A DNA stretch of 64,000 nt from Mycobacterium fragae. GTDB taxonomy: Bacteria > Actinomycetota > Actinomycetes > Mycobacteriales > Mycobacteriaceae. The DNA lies in NCBI RefSeq assembly GCF_002102185.1, contig NZ_LQOW01000024.1, positions 369,964-433,963 of the forward strand. Direction: 5' to 3'. The notes under the pieces were generated by a model. That model had not been told where the DNA came from. It saw nothing but the letters and a program-made list of their open reading frames with translations, and did not search any database. The position numbers and the translations under genes were made by a program. This document shows positions 1 through 12,089 of this stretch, piece by piece; position 1 is the first letter of the stretch, and each line of letters starts with the position of its first letter.

Positions 1-2
1 CC

Positions 3-449
3 GACCCGGTCGCAACACTGCGCCAGCTCGCCGGCCTGGTCCGGCCGGGCGGATTCATCGCGTTTTCCGAGTTCGACATGACCGCGGCGGGCAGCGTGCC
101 TGACCTGCCGGTGTGGCGGGCGGCGAGGGACGGCATCACCGGCACCTTCACGGGCCTGGGCCTCGACCCGGCGTTCGGCGCGACACTGCCGAAGCTGTTT
201 CGACGGGCGGGGCTGGGTTCCCCGCGGTTGACACTCGGCGCGCCGGTCGGCAGTGCCGGCGACAGCGACCCCGTCGACTTCATCGTCGAGACCTGGCGGT
301 CGATGCTTCCCGCCGCCGAAGGACTGGGCCTGGTCCCCGATGACCTCGGTGACCTGGACACGCTCCCACAGCGACTACGGGAGGAAGTCGCCGCCGCCGA
401 GGCTGTGGTTCGAATGCCGGCCCTGATCAGTGCTTCGACCCAGGTGTAG
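3..449 (+). CDS. SAM-dependent methyltransferase, C-terminal part (cut by window edge)
   Basis: The reading frame is open from the left edge, so the N-terminus is missing. The first visible residues include LVRPGGFIAFSEFD, the usual strand-4/5 region of class I SAM methyltransferases, where LRPGG precedes a hydrophobic strand. The remaining ~120 residues are the variable substrate-side half. The internal ATG at 78 is not the true start. The stop lies 5 nt before the next gene, so the two are probably co-transcribed. The substrate is unknown. The family call rests on this one motif and the overall pattern. Confidence 0.7.
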   Translation, partial: DPVATLRQLAGLVRPGGFIAFSEFDMTAAGSVPDLPVWRAARDGITGTFTGLGLDPAFGATLPKLFRRAGLGSPRLTLGAPVGSAGDSDPVDFIVETWRSMLPAAEGLGLVPDDLGDLDTLPQRLREEVAAAEAVVRMPALISASTQV

Positions 450-454
450 GACCC

Positions 455-1507
455 ATGCCGATGCTGGATCGGCTCTTGCGACGGCAGGTGCGATATATCC
501 GCCTGCCGACCGGTCGCAGCGATCTCGCTGACGCAGTCGCACATCAGGTCAGGCGCGAGACAGGTGCGCTGTTACCGCCGTTTGCAGTCCACTTGCCTGC
601 CCCCGAAGCGCTGGCCGGATGCTGGGCCATCATGCGCGAACCGGCGGCGGGGACGACAATGTCCCGCGCGACCAAAGAGGCTGTCGCCGCGACCATCTCA
701 ACGATCAACGAGTGCCCGTACTGCGTGGACGTGCACACAACCACGCTGTATGCGCTCACGGACTCCGATACCGGGACAAAGGTCGCGACGGGCCGCGATG
801 GCGAGGTGACTGATCCACACCTGCGCCGGATCCTGGCCTGGGCCAAGGCCACTCGATCCCCGGGATCGCCCACGCTGTCGGACCCACCGTTTCCGGCACT
901 GGCCGCCGCCGAACTCGTCGGCACCGCGTTGGGCTACCACTACATCAACCGCATGGTCAGCATCTTCCTGCCGTCGTCGCTGCTGCCGAATGGCGCGCTT
1001 GCGCGTGGTCTCAAGCGTCTAATCGGCCCGGCCATCCGGCGGCGACTGCTCTCGTCGCCGCGCCCCGGCGCTGCATTGCAACATCTTCCCAATGTCGAAG
1101 GCGTCAATCTCGACGAGTTCTCTTGGGCAACAACCGGTTCCATTATCCATGGCGCGTTCACCCGAGCAGCGGCGATTTTCGACATGCTGGGTGCGCAGGC
1201 GCTGCCTGCTCCGGTCCGTGAACTGGTGACCGGGCACCTCGCGCAGTGGCACGGCGAGCATCCACCGCTATCTCGACAATGGGTTGATGACGCCGTCGCG
1301 GAGATCGGTGAGCCGCTGCGCCCGGCCGCGCGATTCGCGCTGTTGGCTGCCCTGGCTCCGTACCAGATCGACACCCAGATCGTCGAGGAGTTCCGGACTG
1401 CCAGCGGCTGGCACAATGCCGACGAACGGATCGTCGCCGCAGCGGCCTGGTCCTCCTTCGCCGCCGTCCGCCGGATCAACGAATGGATTTGGACCCCGGA
1501 AGCCTAG
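455..1507 (+). CDS. Carboxymuconolactone decarboxylase / AhpD-like family protein
   Basis: A 350-residue protein. The motif NECPYCVDVHT around residues 85-95 gives C87-x2-C90-x3-H94, the redox-active CxxC plus His of the AhpD/CMD fold, preceded by the usual EAVAATISTIN helix. Members act as thiol-dependent peroxidase or oxidoreductase proteins, usually cytosolic. The protein is longer than a single CMD domain (~150 residues), so the C-terminal half is probably a second, degenerate helical copy. It starts 5 nt after the methyltransferase stop, which suggests one operon. The substrate cannot be assigned. Confidence 0.82.
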   Translation: MPMLDRLLRRQVRYIRLPTGRSDLADAVAHQVRRETGALLPPFAVHLPAPEALAGCWAIMREPAAGTTMSRATKEAVAATISTINECPYCVDVHTTTLYALTDSDTGTKVATGRDGEVTDPHLRRILAWAKATRSPGSPTLSDPPFPALAAAELVGTALGYHYINRMVSIFLPSSLLPNGALARGLKRLIGPAIRRRLLSSPRPGAALQHLPNVEGVNLDEFSWATTGSIIHGAFTRAAAIFDMLGAQALPAPVRELVTGHLAQWHGEHPPLSRQWVDDAVAEIGEPLRPAARFALLAALAPYQIDTQIVEEFRTASGWHNADERIVAAAAWSSFAAVRRINEWIWTPEA

Positions 1508-1536
1508 GGCTGGACGGTCAGACGTGGCGGGCCTTC

Positions 1537-4105
<2,569 letters not shown>

Positions 4106-4175
4106 CGTGGTCACACTTTGCCGCCGCGAGGTGTCGATGTTCTGAGGTGAACGTCAAACCTGGAGGCCTACCCGA

Positions 4176-4559
4176 ATGACTACTTCCGTTTCCCGCGCCG
4201 TCGCCTACTGGACGACGACTGCCCTGCTCGTCGCGGAATGTTTTGTGGGTGGCGTGATGGGCGTTTTGAAACTGGAGCCGTTCAGGGGCGTCACGACACA
4301 TCTGGGATATCCGCTGTACTTCATGACCATCCTCGGTGTCTGCTACCTATCGGCCGGCGCGGTGGTGCTGGCGCCTCGCCTTCCCCGGCTCAAGGAGTGG
4401 GCATACGCCGGGCTGATCTTCATCTACACCGGAGCGACGGCATCCCACATCTGGGTCGGCGATGCTGCCAAGACGTTAGTAGGTCCACTGATATTCGCTG
4501 GACTCGCCGTCGCCTCCTGGGCGCTGCGCCCACAATCGCGGCGGTTGCCGGTCGGGTAG
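4176..4559 (+). CDS. DoxX-like small membrane protein
   Basis: 127 residues with four predicted membrane helices (about 8-30, 46-66, 73-93 and 99-118). The first contains the G-G-x-M-K/L pattern (FVGGVMGVLKL) typical of DoxX-like proteins, and GYPLYFMTILGVCYLSAGAVVL is the usual second helix. A GGAGG ribosome site (ACCTGGAGGC) precedes the ATG at 4176. It lies 9 nt before the site-2 protease gene in the same direction, so the two may be co-expressed. DoxX proteins are linked to membrane redox complexes in mycobacteria, but this one is too divergent for a specific role. Confidence 0.8.
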   Translation: MTTSVSRAVAYWTTTALLVAECFVGGVMGVLKLEPFRGVTTHLGYPLYFMTILGVCYLSAGAVVLAPRLPRLKEWAYAGLIFIYTGATASHIWVGDAAKTLVGPLIFAGLAVASWALRPQSRRLPVG

Positions 4560-4568
4560 TTTCGAGCC

Positions 4569-5348
4569 GTGAGCATTCGCGGCGTGCACCAGTCGGTGCG
4601 ACCAAGCCCGATCTTTCTGGCCATTGTTGGAGTGACGGCGTTCGGCGGCGTGCTGGCCTGGCTGGCCGGAGCCGACGTCAACGTTTCCGGCCGGGTCGGG
4701 GTGTTCATCTTCGTGATCGCCGGTTGGGTGGTGTCGCTGTGCCTGCACGAGTTCGGTCATGCCCTCACGGCGTGGCGATTCGGAGACCACGACGTCGCCG
4801 TGCGGGGCTACCTGACCCTGGATCCGCGGCGCTACAGCCATCCGATGCTGTCGCTGGGCCTGCCGCTGTTGATCATCGCGCTGGGCGGAATCGGCCTGCC
4901 CGGCGCCGCGGTCTACGTACGGACCTCGTTCATGACCGCGGCGCGGCGCACCCTGGTCAGCCTGGCCGGGCCGGCGGCCAATCTGCTGCTGGCCGTACTG
5001 CTGCTGGGGTCGACCGAGTTGTTCTTCGACCCGGCCCACCCGGTGTTGTGGGCCGGCGTGGCCTTTCTGGGCTTCCTGCAGATCACGGCGGTGCTCCTGA
5101 ACCTGCTGCCGATCCCTGGACTGGACGGTTACGGCGCGCTGGAGCCACATTTGAGCCCGGAAACGCAGCGAGCCCTGGAACCGTTCAAGCAGTTCGGCTG
5201 GCTGATTCTGCTTGTGGTCCTCATCGCGCCACCGCTGAACCAATGGTTCTTCGGTCTCGTCTACTGGTTCTTCGAGCTGTCCGGTGTGCCCCCGATGCTG
5301 GCGCAGCTGGGCGGCGGGTTGACCCGTTTCTGGGGCGCCTGGTTCTGA
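4569..5348 (+). CDS. M50-family site-2 protease-like membrane metalloprotease (Rv0359-like)
   Basis: 259 residues with about six membrane helices. The zinc motif HEFGH (in LCLHEFGHALTAW, residues ~60) and the second motif NLLPIPGLDG, carrying the third ligand Asp, are both intact, so an active intramembrane zinc protease is expected. M50 enzymes cut membrane-embedded regulators or anti-sigma factors. No PDZ domain is visible, so it belongs to the minimal, sporulation-factor-IVFB-like group. It starts with GTG at 4569, 9 nt after the DoxX-like gene. The substrate is unknown. Confidence 0.88.
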   Translation: MSIRGVHQSVRPSPIFLAIVGVTAFGGVLAWLAGADVNVSGRVGVFIFVIAGWVVSLCLHEFGHALTAWRFGDHDVAVRGYLTLDPRRYSHPMLSLGLPLLIIALGGIGLPGAAVYVRTSFMTAARRTLVSLAGPAANLLLAVLLLGSTELFFDPAHPVLWAGVAFLGFLQITAVLLNLLPIPGLDGYGALEPHLSPETQRALEPFKQFGWLILLVVLIAPPLNQWFFGLVYWFFELSGVPPMLAQLGGGLTRFWGAWF

Positions 5349-5430
5349 TTCCCAGCCGCCGAGATCGACGCCAGTGCCCAACAATCGCCGAAAAGCGACA
5401 CTGACGTAGATCTCGGAGCGATCTTGTGAC

Positions 5431-5450
5431 ATATGCGTAATTGCGCATAT
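5431..5450. promoter_or_regulatory. ArsR/SmtB-type operator palindrome
   Basis: A near-perfect 20-bp palindrome, ATATGCG-taattg-CGCATAT with one symmetric mismatch pair (18 of 20 positions), ending 10 nt before the ATG at 5461 of a cation efflux gene. Half-sites of the ATATG...CATAT type are typical for metal-sensing ArsR/SmtB repressors, which block transcription until they bind metal. No ArsR gene lies in this window, so the regulator must act from elsewhere. Confidence 0.65.
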
Positions 5451-5460
5451 ATTGCAGGGT

Positions 5461-6318
5461 ATGACCACCGTCTCCAAGATGACCGCGGCGACGGCGATCC
5501 TGACGGGGTTCTTCGCCGTGGAGCTGACCACCGCGTTGGTGATCGGTTCGATCGCGCTACTGGCCGACGCGGCCCATGTGCTGACAGACGTCGCGGCCAC
5601 GTTCATGGGCGTGTGCGCCCTGGTGCTCGCTCGGCGCGGCAGCACATCAGGGGGCCGCACCTATGGCTGGCACCGCGCCGAGGTGTTCACCGCGGTGGCC
5701 AACGCCGTCCTGCTGATCGCAGTGGCGGCGATCATTCTTCGCGAAGCGATCGGGCGGCTGGGCAACGCGCCAGAGGTTCCGGGCATGCCGATGATCGTGG
5801 TGGCGCTGGCCGGGCTGGTGACCAACGCGGCGGTGGCGCTGCTGCTGCGATCGCATTCGACGCAGAGCCTGGCCGTCAAAGGGGCTTACCTGGAGGTCGT
5901 CGCCGACACCCTGGGCAGCATCGGTGTGCTCATCGCCGGTGTGGTCACGATCACCACCCACTGGCCCTACGCCGACGTGGTCGTCGCCGTCCTCGTCGCG
6001 CTGTGGGTGTTGCCGCGGGCGATGTCGCTGGCCGCCGGTGCGTTGCGCATCCTGTCGGAATCGTCGCCCAGCCACATCGATGTCGAGGAGCTGCGCTCGG
6101 CGCTGGGCGCCGTCGACACGGTGACCAACGTCCACGATCTGCACGTCTGGACGCTGGTGCCCGGCAAAGACATGGTGACCGCGCACCTGGCCAGCCGTGG
6201 CGACTCGGCTCGAGTGCTCCGGGACGCGCGCGCGGTCCTGAGCGCGCGCGGATTGGACCACGTCACCCTGCAGGTGGAACCGCCCAGCGGTATCGCCGGC
6301 TGCTCGGTCGGTTGCTAG
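5461..6318 (+). CDS. Cation diffusion facilitator family metal exporter
   Basis: 285 residues from the ATG at 5461; a TTG at 5452 would add three residues but would lie against the operator. Six membrane helices are visible, then a cytosolic C-terminal domain with HVWTLVPGKDMVTAHL. The metal site in helix 2 is HVLTD (H-x3-D). The matching position in helix 5 reads EVVAD, so Glu replaces the usual His. The protein should export divalent metal (Zn, Co or Ni) in exchange for protons. In M. tuberculosis the CDF gene Rv2025c is controlled by the Ni/Co sensor KmtR, and the palindrome here suggests similar control. The 3' end overlaps the convergent DUF3151 gene by 4 nt. Confidence 0.88.
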   Translation: MTTVSKMTAATAILTGFFAVELTTALVIGSIALLADAAHVLTDVAATFMGVCALVLARRGSTSGGRTYGWHRAEVFTAVANAVLLIAVAAIILREAIGRLGNAPEVPGMPMIVVALAGLVTNAAVALLLRSHSTQSLAVKGAYLEVVADTLGSIGVLIAGVVTITTHWPYADVVVAVLVALWVLPRAMSLAAGALRILSESSPSHIDVEELRSALGAVDTVTNVHDLHVWTLVPGKDMVTAHLASRGDSARVLRDARAVLSARGLDHVTLQVEPPSGIAGCSVGC

Positions 6319-6755
6319 GCAAGCCCGAGTGCCGCGCGGGCAGCCGGGTCACAGTCGTCGAGCAGGTCCAGGCATCGGGCATGCTCGTCGGCCTCGCCGA
6401 TGGCGTCGGCGGCCCGGGCCAGCGCGGCCACACACCGCAAAAAGCCCCGGTTGGGCTCGTGCGAATAGGGCACCGGCCCGAATCCCTTCCACCCGTTGCG
6501 GCGCAGCCGGTCCAGGCCGCGGTGATAGCCGGTGCGGGCATAGGCATAGGCGGTGATGGCCTTGTCGTCGGCCAACGCCTCTTCCGCCAGCGTCGCCCAG
6601 GCCACCGACGCCGCGGGGTGCGCGGCCGCGACGATGGCCGGGTTTTCGTTGGCGAGCAGTTCGGCCTCGGCCTCGGTGTCCGCGGGCAGCAAGATCGGAT
6701 CCGGCCCCAAAAGATCACGCATCTCCGGCATGACGCTTATTGTGCCGTGCGGCAT
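6315..6755 (-). CDS. DUF3151 protein (Rv0360c-like)
   Basis: 146 residues from the ATG at 6755; a GTG at 6776 would add seven residues. The sequence is a compact all-helical protein with conserved YAYARTGYHRGLDRLRRNGW and GPVPYSHEPNRGFLRC, as in the actinobacterial DUF3151 family. There are no membrane segments or catalytic motifs. Position between the CDF gene and the Rv0361-like gene agrees with M. tuberculosis gene order. The function is not known. Confidence 0.85.
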   Translation of the reverse strand: MPHGTISVMPEMRDLLGPDPILLPADTEAEAELLANENPAIVAAAHPAASVAWATLAEEALADDKAITAYAYARTGYHRGLDRLRRNGWKGFGPVPYSHEPNRGFLRCVAALARAADAIGEADEHARCLDLLDDCDPAARAALGLA

Positions 6756-6813
6756 GGGCAGTTCTGGGTTGGCCACAACAAACCTGGTGCCGGGTCGCTA
6801 AGCTCCAAAGACT

Positions 6814-7689
6814 ATGGCCAACCCATCAGAGCACGACCGCGACGCCAGGTCGAATGCCGCTGGGTTCGACCCAGACGCCAGCGATAGAGGCGCCGGGGGC
6901 CAGGTGGAACCCGACGCCGATCACGTCGGCGAGCAGGCCGCCGACGAGCAGACCACCGAGAGCTATCAGGTAGCGCCGCGTGAGGCCGAGCCCAAGACCG
7001 AGGTGATCAGCCAGAGCGAGCGCGAACAGGAGGCGGCCAAACCGCGGCGTCCGCGGGGTGAACGTCGTTTCACCGCACCGGGTTTCGACGCCAAGGAGAC
7101 GGCGGTCATCAAGACCACCGCCGAACCCGTCACCGAGGCTTTCGAGAAACGCGAGGCCCCGAGCGGGTCCAGCGAGACACGACCGAAAACCGCTGTGCCG
7201 CAACTAATTCCACCTCGCCTGGGCGCCAAGCTGCGGCCGTCGAGTCAGCACAGCTGGGGCTGGGTGCTGGCATTGATCCTGATCATCCTGGCGCTTGCGG
7301 CGGTCGCGGTGCTGGGCACGGTGCTGTTGACGCGCAGCAAAAAACCGAAGGCCTCTTCGGAGGACCAGGTCCGCACCACCATCCAGAGCTACGACATCGC
7401 AGTGCAGAGAGGCGATCTGGCCACGCTGCGCCGGATAACGTGCGGCGACGTCCGCGACGGCTACGTGAACTACGACGAGCGTGCCTGGACCGACACTTAC
7501 CGGCGGGTGACGGCGGCCAAACAATATCCGGTCGTCGCCAGCATCGATCAGGTCGTCGTCAACGACGGGCACGCCGAAGCCAACGTCACCGCGTTCATGG
7601 CTTACGCGCCGCAGATCCGCTCCACCCGCAGTTTCGATCTGCAATACCGCGACGACGAGTGGAAGATCTGCCAGTCCCGCACCGGCTGA
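6814..7689 (+). CDS. Membrane-anchored conserved protein (Rv0361-like)
   Basis: 291 residues. Residues 1-140 are charged and low-complexity (rich in E, P, R, A) and likely disordered in the cytosol. One membrane helix spans about 148-171 (WGWVLALILIILALAAVAVL). The remaining ~115 residues are outside and look like the NTF2/DUF4878-type fold common in mycobacterial single-pass proteins (TIQSYDIAVQRGDLATLRRITC ... YRDDEWKICQSRTG), with two cysteines that could pair. In M. tuberculosis Rv0361 is followed by mgtE; here fba follows directly, convergent, 4 nt away. Confidence 0.82.
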   Translation: MANPSEHDRDARSNAAGFDPDASDRGAGGQVEPDADHVGEQAADEQTTESYQVAPREAEPKTEVISQSEREQEAAKPRRPRGERRFTAPGFDAKETAVIKTTAEPVTEAFEKREAPSGSSETRPKTAVPQLIPPRLGAKLRPSSQHSWGWVLALILIILALAAVAVLGTVLLTRSKKPKASSEDQVRTTIQSYDIAVQRGDLATLRRITCGDVRDGYVNYDERAWTDTYRRVTAAKQYPVVASIDQVVVNDGHAEANVTAFMAYAPQIRSTRSFDLQYRDDEWKICQSRTG

Positions 7690-7693
7690 GCGA

Positions 7694-8728
7694 CTAGCCG
7701 GAAAGCGACTTCCCCGCGCAGTGCAGGTCGTTGCATGCTTCGATGACTCGCTCGGTCATCGCGGCCTCGGCCTTCTTCAGATAGCTGCGCGGGTCGTAGA
7801 CCTTCTTGTTGCCCACCTCGCCGTCGACCTTGAGCACGCCGTCGTAGTTGGTGAACATGTGAGCGGCGACCGGGCGGGTGAACGCGTACTGGGTGTCGGT
7901 GTCGACGTTCATCTTCACCACGCCGTAGCGCAATGCCTCTTCGATCTCCGACTTCTCCGATCCCGAGCCGCCGTGGAAGACGAAGTCGAACGGCTTGGAG
8001 TCCTCGGGTAGACCGAGCTTGGCGGCCGCGACCTTTTGCCCCTGGGCAAGGATATCCGGGCGGAGTTTGACGTTGCCGGGCTTGTAGACGCCGTGCACGT
8101 TGCCGAAGGTCGCGGCCAGCAGGTATTTGCCGTGCTCGCCGTGGCCGAGCGCGTCGATCGTTTTCTCGAAGTCCTCCGGGGTGGTGTAGAGCTTCTCATT
8201 GATCTCGTTGGCCACGCCGTCCTCTTCGCCGCCGACGACGCCGATCTCGATCTCCAGGATGATCTTGGCGGTGGCGGCCTGCTTGAGCAGCTCCTGCGCG
8301 ATGGCGAGGTTCTCGTCGATCGGCACCGCCGAGCCGTCCCACATGTGCGAACCGAACAGCGGGTCTTTGCCGGCCGCCACCCGGTCGGCGGAAATGGCCA
8401 GCAGCGGCCGCACGTAGCCGTCGAGCTTGTCCTTCGGGCAGTGGTCGGTGTGCAGTGCGACGTTGATCGGGTATTTGGCCGCGATGATGTGGGTGAACTC
8501 GGCTAGGGCCACCGCGCCGGCCACCATCTCCTTGACCCCCAGCCCGGAGGCGAACTCGGCCCCTCCGGTGGAGAACTGGATGATGCCGTCGCTACCGGCG
8601 TCGGCGAAACCCTTGATGGCGGCGTTGACGGTCTCCGAGGACGTGCAGTTGATCGCCGGGAAGGCGTATGAATTCTCCTTGGCACGTCGCAGCATCTCGG
8701 CGTAGACCTCTGGCGTTGCGATGGGCAT
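7694..8728 (-). CDS. fba: Class II fructose-bisphosphate aldolase
   Basis: Cleaves fructose-1,6-bisphosphate to dihydroxyacetone phosphate and glyceraldehyde-3-phosphate, and the reverse in gluconeogenesis; a zinc enzyme. The ATG at 8728 gives MPIATPEVYAEMLRRAK and 344 residues, the mycobacterial length. Zinc ligands lie in ALHTDHCPKDK (metal His and catalytic Asp), VHGVYKPGN and VFHGGSGS. It is a single gene with a ~96-nt intergenic region toward the divergent DedA gene. The open frame upstream of 8728 is not part of the protein. Confidence 0.97.
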   Translation of the reverse strand: MPIATPEVYAEMLRRAKENSYAFPAINCTSSETVNAAIKGFADAGSDGIIQFSTGGAEFASGLGVKEMVAGAVALAEFTHIIAAKYPINVALHTDHCPKDKLDGYVRPLLAISADRVAAGKDPLFGSHMWDGSAVPIDENLAIAQELLKQAATAKIILEIEIGVVGGEEDGVANEINEKLYTTPEDFEKTIDALGHGEHGKYLLAATFGNVHGVYKPGNVKLRPDILAQGQKVAAAKLGLPEDSKPFDFVFHGGSGSEKSEIEEALRYGVVKMNVDTDTQYAFTRPVAAHMFTNYDGVLKVDGEVGNKKVYDPRSYLKKAEAAMTERVIEACNDLHCAGKSLSG

Positions 8729-8824
8729 CGAAGTTCCTTCCTGAGGCGATCGCGTGCTCCTTAGTATCGCAACAGGCATGCGCCTGGTCAGGGCCGCCCC
8801 GCGACCCCGGTATCTTGTGGGGCA

Positions 8825-9541
8825 ATGACTACCACCCTGGTCGCGTTACCCGGCTTGCTCGACCCGATGTACTGGCTGGGCGCCAACGGCGTGTTCGGGC
8901 ATGCGGTGCTGCCGGGCATCCTGATCATCGTCTTCGTCGAGACCGGCCTGCTGTTTCCGTTGCTGCCGGGCGAGTCGCTGCTGTTCACCGGCGGTTTGCT
9001 GGCCGCCAGCGCCCACCCACCGGTCAGCATCCAGGTGTTGGCCCCGTGCGTGGCGCTCGTCGCCGTGCTCGGAGATCAGACCGGGTATTTCATCGGGCGG
9101 CGAATCGGCCCGGCGCTGTTCAAGAAGGAAGATTCCCGTTTCTTCAAACAGCACCATGTGACGGAGTCGCACGCGTTCTTCGAGAAATACGGGCCGATGG
9201 CCATCATCATGGCCCGGTTCATGCCGTTCATCCGGACGTTCACGCCGGTCGTCGCCGGGGTGTCCTACATGCGCTACCCGGTGTTCCTCGGGTTCGACAT
9301 CGTGGGCGGCATTGCCTGGGGTGGGGGCGCGACGCTGGCCGGCTACTTCTTGGGCAACAACGACTTCGTCCACCACAACCTGGAAAAGATCATCCTGGCC
9401 ATCTTGTTCGTGTCGATGATTCCCGCGTTTATCTCCGCGGGACGGATGTGGCTGAAGCGGCGCCGCGAACGGTCAGACAGCAACCCGAAAGTCGCAGCCG
9501 GTCTTGGCTCGGACGTCGGCGACGCTCACTCCGGGGTGTAA
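8825..9541 (+). CDS. DedA-family membrane protein (Rv0364-like)
   Basis: 238 residues with four to five membrane helices. The family signatures are E-x-G-(x)8-P-x-x-P-G-E ([19 protein letters not shown], residues ~38-56), the central [13 protein letters not shown], and the [15 protein letters not shown] motif. DedA proteins act as lipid-carrier flippases or scramblases, including undecaprenyl phosphate recycling in some bacteria. Start ATG 8825. The last 69 nt overlap the convergent CoA-transferase gene. Confidence 0.92.
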   Translation: MTTTLVALPGLLDPMYWLGANGVFGHAVLPGILIIVFVETGLLFPLLPGESLLFTGGLLAASAHPPVSIQVLAPCVALVAVLGDQTGYFIGRRIGPALFKKEDSRFFKQHHVTESHAFFEKYGPMAIIMARFMPFIRTFTPVVAGVSYMRYPVFLGFDIVGGIAWGGGATLAGYFLGNNDFVHHNLEKIILAILFVSMIPAFISAGRMWLKRRRERSDSNPKVAAGLGSDVGDAHSGV

Positions 9542-10822
9542 CTCGGTAAGCGTGAGCCCGTGTTCGGGGTCGACGTCGAACACGCACAGGTCGGTGATGA
9601 TCATGTCCACCACGCCCTTGCCGGTGATCGGCAGCGTGCATTGCTTGAGGATCTTCGGGCTGCCGTCTTTGGCGGTGTGATCCATCACGACGATCACCCG
9701 CTTGACGCCGGACACCAAATCCATTGCACCGCCGGGCCCTTTGACCATCTTGCCCGGCACCATCCAGTTGGCCAGATCGCCGTTTTCGGCCACCTCCAGG
9801 CCGCCCAGGATGGACAGGTCGATGTGGCCGCCGCGGATCATCGCGAACGAGTCGGCGCTGCTGAAAAAGCTCGACCCGGGAAGGCTGGTGATGGTCTGCT
9901 TGCCGGCGTTGATCAGATCGGGGTCGACGGTGTCTTCGGTGGGGTATGAGCCGATGCCGAGCAGACCGTTCTCCGACTGCAACGTCACGTTGATGTCGTC
10001 GGGAATGAAGTTGGCCACCAGCGTTGGAATGCCGATGCCCAGGTTGACGTAGTAGCCGTCGCGCAGTTCCTTGGCCGCGCGCTGGGCCATCCGCTCGCGA
10101 ATGGGGCTGTCGTGCTTGAGCGCGGCGCCGCCGCTGGTGGTGCGGAACTCGATGCGCTTCTCGTAGTTGGTGCCTTCGATGATGCGGTCCACATAAATGC
10201 CCGGCGTGTGGATCAGGTCGGGGTCCAGGTCGCCCACGTCGACCAGCTCTTCCACCTCGGCCACCGTCACCGCGCCACAGGTCGCGATCATCGGGTTGAA
10301 GTTGCGCGCCGTCTTGCGGTAGACGAGGTTGCCCGCCGTGTCGCCCCTCCACGCCTTGACGAGAGCGATGTCGGCGCGAATGCCTTCTTCCAGAACGTAT
10401 TCCGTGCCGTCGAAGACCCGGGTGTCCTTGCCCTCGGCAAGTGTAGTTCCGTACGCGGTGCGAGTGTAGAAGCCGGGAATGCCTGCGCCGCCGGCGCGTA
10501 ACTTCTCCGCCAGCGTGCCCTGGGGGGTGAGCGTCAGGTCGAGCTCGCCGGAGAGCACCTGGCGCTCGAACTCCTTGTTCTCGCCCACATACGAGGCGAT
10601 CACCTTCTTCACCTGTCGCGCCTTGAGCAGCAGGCCCATGCCGAAATCGTCTACACCGGCGTTGTTTCCGACGATGGTGAGGTCCTTGACGCCGCTGTCC
10701 ACCAGGGCCTGGATCAGATTTTCCGGAATGCCGCAGAGGCCGAACCCACCGGCGGCGATCGTGATGCCGTCCTTCAGCAGGCCCTGCAGGGCGGACTGCG
10801 CGTCGCGGTGGACTTTACTCAT
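9473..10822 (-). CDS. Fused 3-oxoacid CoA-transferase (SCOT type, A and B subunits in one chain)
   Basis: 449 residues from the ATG at 10822 (MSKVHRDAQ). Residues ~1-225 are the A-subunit domain with the CoA-binding [13 protein letters not shown] motif and [22 protein letters not shown]. Residues ~240-449 are the B-subunit domain with SENGLLGIG, whose Glu284 is the covalent CoA-thioester residue, and GGAMDLV. The enzyme moves CoA between succinyl-CoA and acetoacetate or related 3-oxoacids. The linker is only ~15 residues. M. tuberculosis carries separate scoA and scoB genes elsewhere (recalled), so the fused form is a different lineage. The start overlaps the stop of the GH76 gene by 8 nt. 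Confidence 0.92.
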   Translation of the reverse strand: MSKVHRDAQSALQGLLKDGITIAAGGFGLCGIPENLIQALVDSGVKDLTIVGNNAGVDDFGMGLLLKARQVKKVIASYVGENKEFERQVLSGELDLTLTPQGTLAEKLRAGGAGIPGFYTRTAYGTTLAEGKDTRVFDGTEYVLEEGIRADIALVKAWRGDTAGNLVYRKTARNFNPMIATCGAVTVAEVEELVDVGDLDPDLIHTPGIYVDRIIEGTNYEKRIEFRTTSGGAALKHDSPIRERMAQRAAKELRDGYYVNLGIGIPTLVANFIPDDINVTLQSENGLLGIGSYPTEDTVDPDLINAGKQTITSLPGSSFFSSADSFAMIRGGHIDLSILGGLEVAENGDLANWMVPGKMVKGPGGAMDLVSGVKRVIVVMDHTAKDGSPKILKQCTLPITGKGVVDMIITDLCVFDVDPEHGLTLTELHPGVSVADVRAKTGCDFRVAV

Positions 10823-11954
10823 CAATGGTCCTCTCGTTAGAGTCGTCCCCCGCGGCCGCGCTGACAGCATATGCGGCCTCCATCAGCATCCAGCCGGACA
10901 GCTGTACCGACAAATCGCGTTCGGCAACCTCCGAGGCCGTCACCGCTCCCTCGACGAACTCGGCCTGCTTGCCGAGCGCCGTGGGCAGCTCGGCGGGGCG
11001 ATCCCAGAACGGCCCGAACAGCGGCAGCCCTTCGACGGTCTGCCGGTTGTCCCACGCGGCCTGCGCGGAGGACAGCACCAGGTCGCCGGCGGTTTCGCGG
11101 GCAGCCGCATCCTCGGCGGACTCCCCCGGCAACGCGGTGGCCACCAGCGCCAGGTAGCGCGCGGTGATCCCGGCGAACAGGCCGCCGTCGCCGCCGCCGG
11201 CGCCCTGCAGCACTCCCGACGGCGCCATGTGCTGGTCGACGGCGGCGACCAGCCGATGCACGCGCGGCGCGTGCCGTTCGTCACCGGTGCGGGCGGCCAG
11301 CTCGGTTTCCAGCCCCAGCACCACGCCCTGGCAGTAGGTGTACTGCGCGCGGATCAGCGAGCCCGCCTTGATGCCGTCGAACACCAGATGCGTCTGCGGG
11401 TCGATCAGCGTGGCGTCGATCCAGTCCGCCATCTGCTGAGCCCGCCGCAGCCGGTCGCCGTAGCGCGCCAGAAAGATTCCGGCCGGGCCGTTCGCGGGGG
11501 CGTTGAAGAACTGGTCCTGCTTGCGCCACGGGATGCCGCCGCCGTCCTCGGGCACCCATGCCTTGACGAACTCGTCCATCAACTTGTTCAGCGCCCGATG
11601 GCGGTCAACGTCGGCGACGCGAGAGGCCCGCTCGATTGCCAGCGCCAGCCAAGCCATGTCGTCGTAATAGCTGTTGGTCCAGGATCCGTTGTTGCGCAAT
11701 CGGTGTGAGCGAATCTGGCGACGGATCCTGGTCCGGCGCTCAGGCTGTGGGTCGCGCAGCTGCGCGTCGACCAAGCAGTCCAGCAGATGCGCCTGCCACC
11801 AGTAATGCCAGCCGCCGAACCAGCGGTCGCGCCGGGTCGGCGGCCACGCCACCACACCCAGCTGCGTGCCTGGCAACGCCCACAGCCGCTTCAGATGCCG
11901 GCCCGCGACGGCGGCTTCCGCGCTGACCGCCCGATTGGCCCATACCTGATCCAT
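10815..11954 (-). CDS. Glycoside hydrolase family 76-like protein (Rv0365c-like)
   Basis: 379 residues from the ATG at 11954 ([10 protein letters not shown]). The stretch [16 protein letters not shown], about residues 90-105, holds the paired aspartates that are catalytic in GH76 alpha-1,6-mannanases, and the (alpha/alpha)6 pattern of Trp/Tyr-rich helices continues throughout. The mycobacterial envelope contains alpha-1,6-mannan cores (lipomannan), a plausible substrate. No signal peptide is visible, so the location is uncertain. It shares an 8-nt overlap with the downstream CoA-transferase gene. Confidence 0.85.
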   Translation of the reverse strand: MDQVWANRAVSAEAAVAGRHLKRLWALPGTQLGVVAWPPTRRDRWFGGWHYWWQAHLLDCLVDAQLRDPQPERRTRIRRQIRSHRLRNNGSWTNSYYDDMAWLALAIERASRVADVDRHRALNKLMDEFVKAWVPEDGGGIPWRKQDQFFNAPANGPAGIFLARYGDRLRRAQQMADWIDATLIDPQTHLVFDGIKAGSLIRAQYTYCQGVVLGLETELAARTGDERHAPRVHRLVAAVDQHMAPSGVLQGAGGGDGGLFAGITARYLALVATALPGESAEDAAARETAGDLVLSSAQAAWDNRQTVEGLPLFGPFWDRPAELPTALGKQAEFVEGAVTASEVAERDLSVQLSGWMLMEAAYAVSAAAGDDSNERTIDE

Positions 11955-12089
11955 GAGAACCGATCCTGCCTTAGCGCGTCCTGGGGTTCGACTGTGCGCC
12001 CAGGGCGGGAAAATCGCCGAATTCCCGCCACGTGTGCACACTCGATGCCCTCAGTGCACACTCGAATGTTGCGCGCGAGCCAGTATCCC

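Noticed and set aside
4476..5660. A 394-codon minus-strand frame opposite the site-2 protease
   Set aside because: Low-complexity Gln/Arg-rich shadow; the plus strand has HExxH and NxxPxxxLDG motifs.
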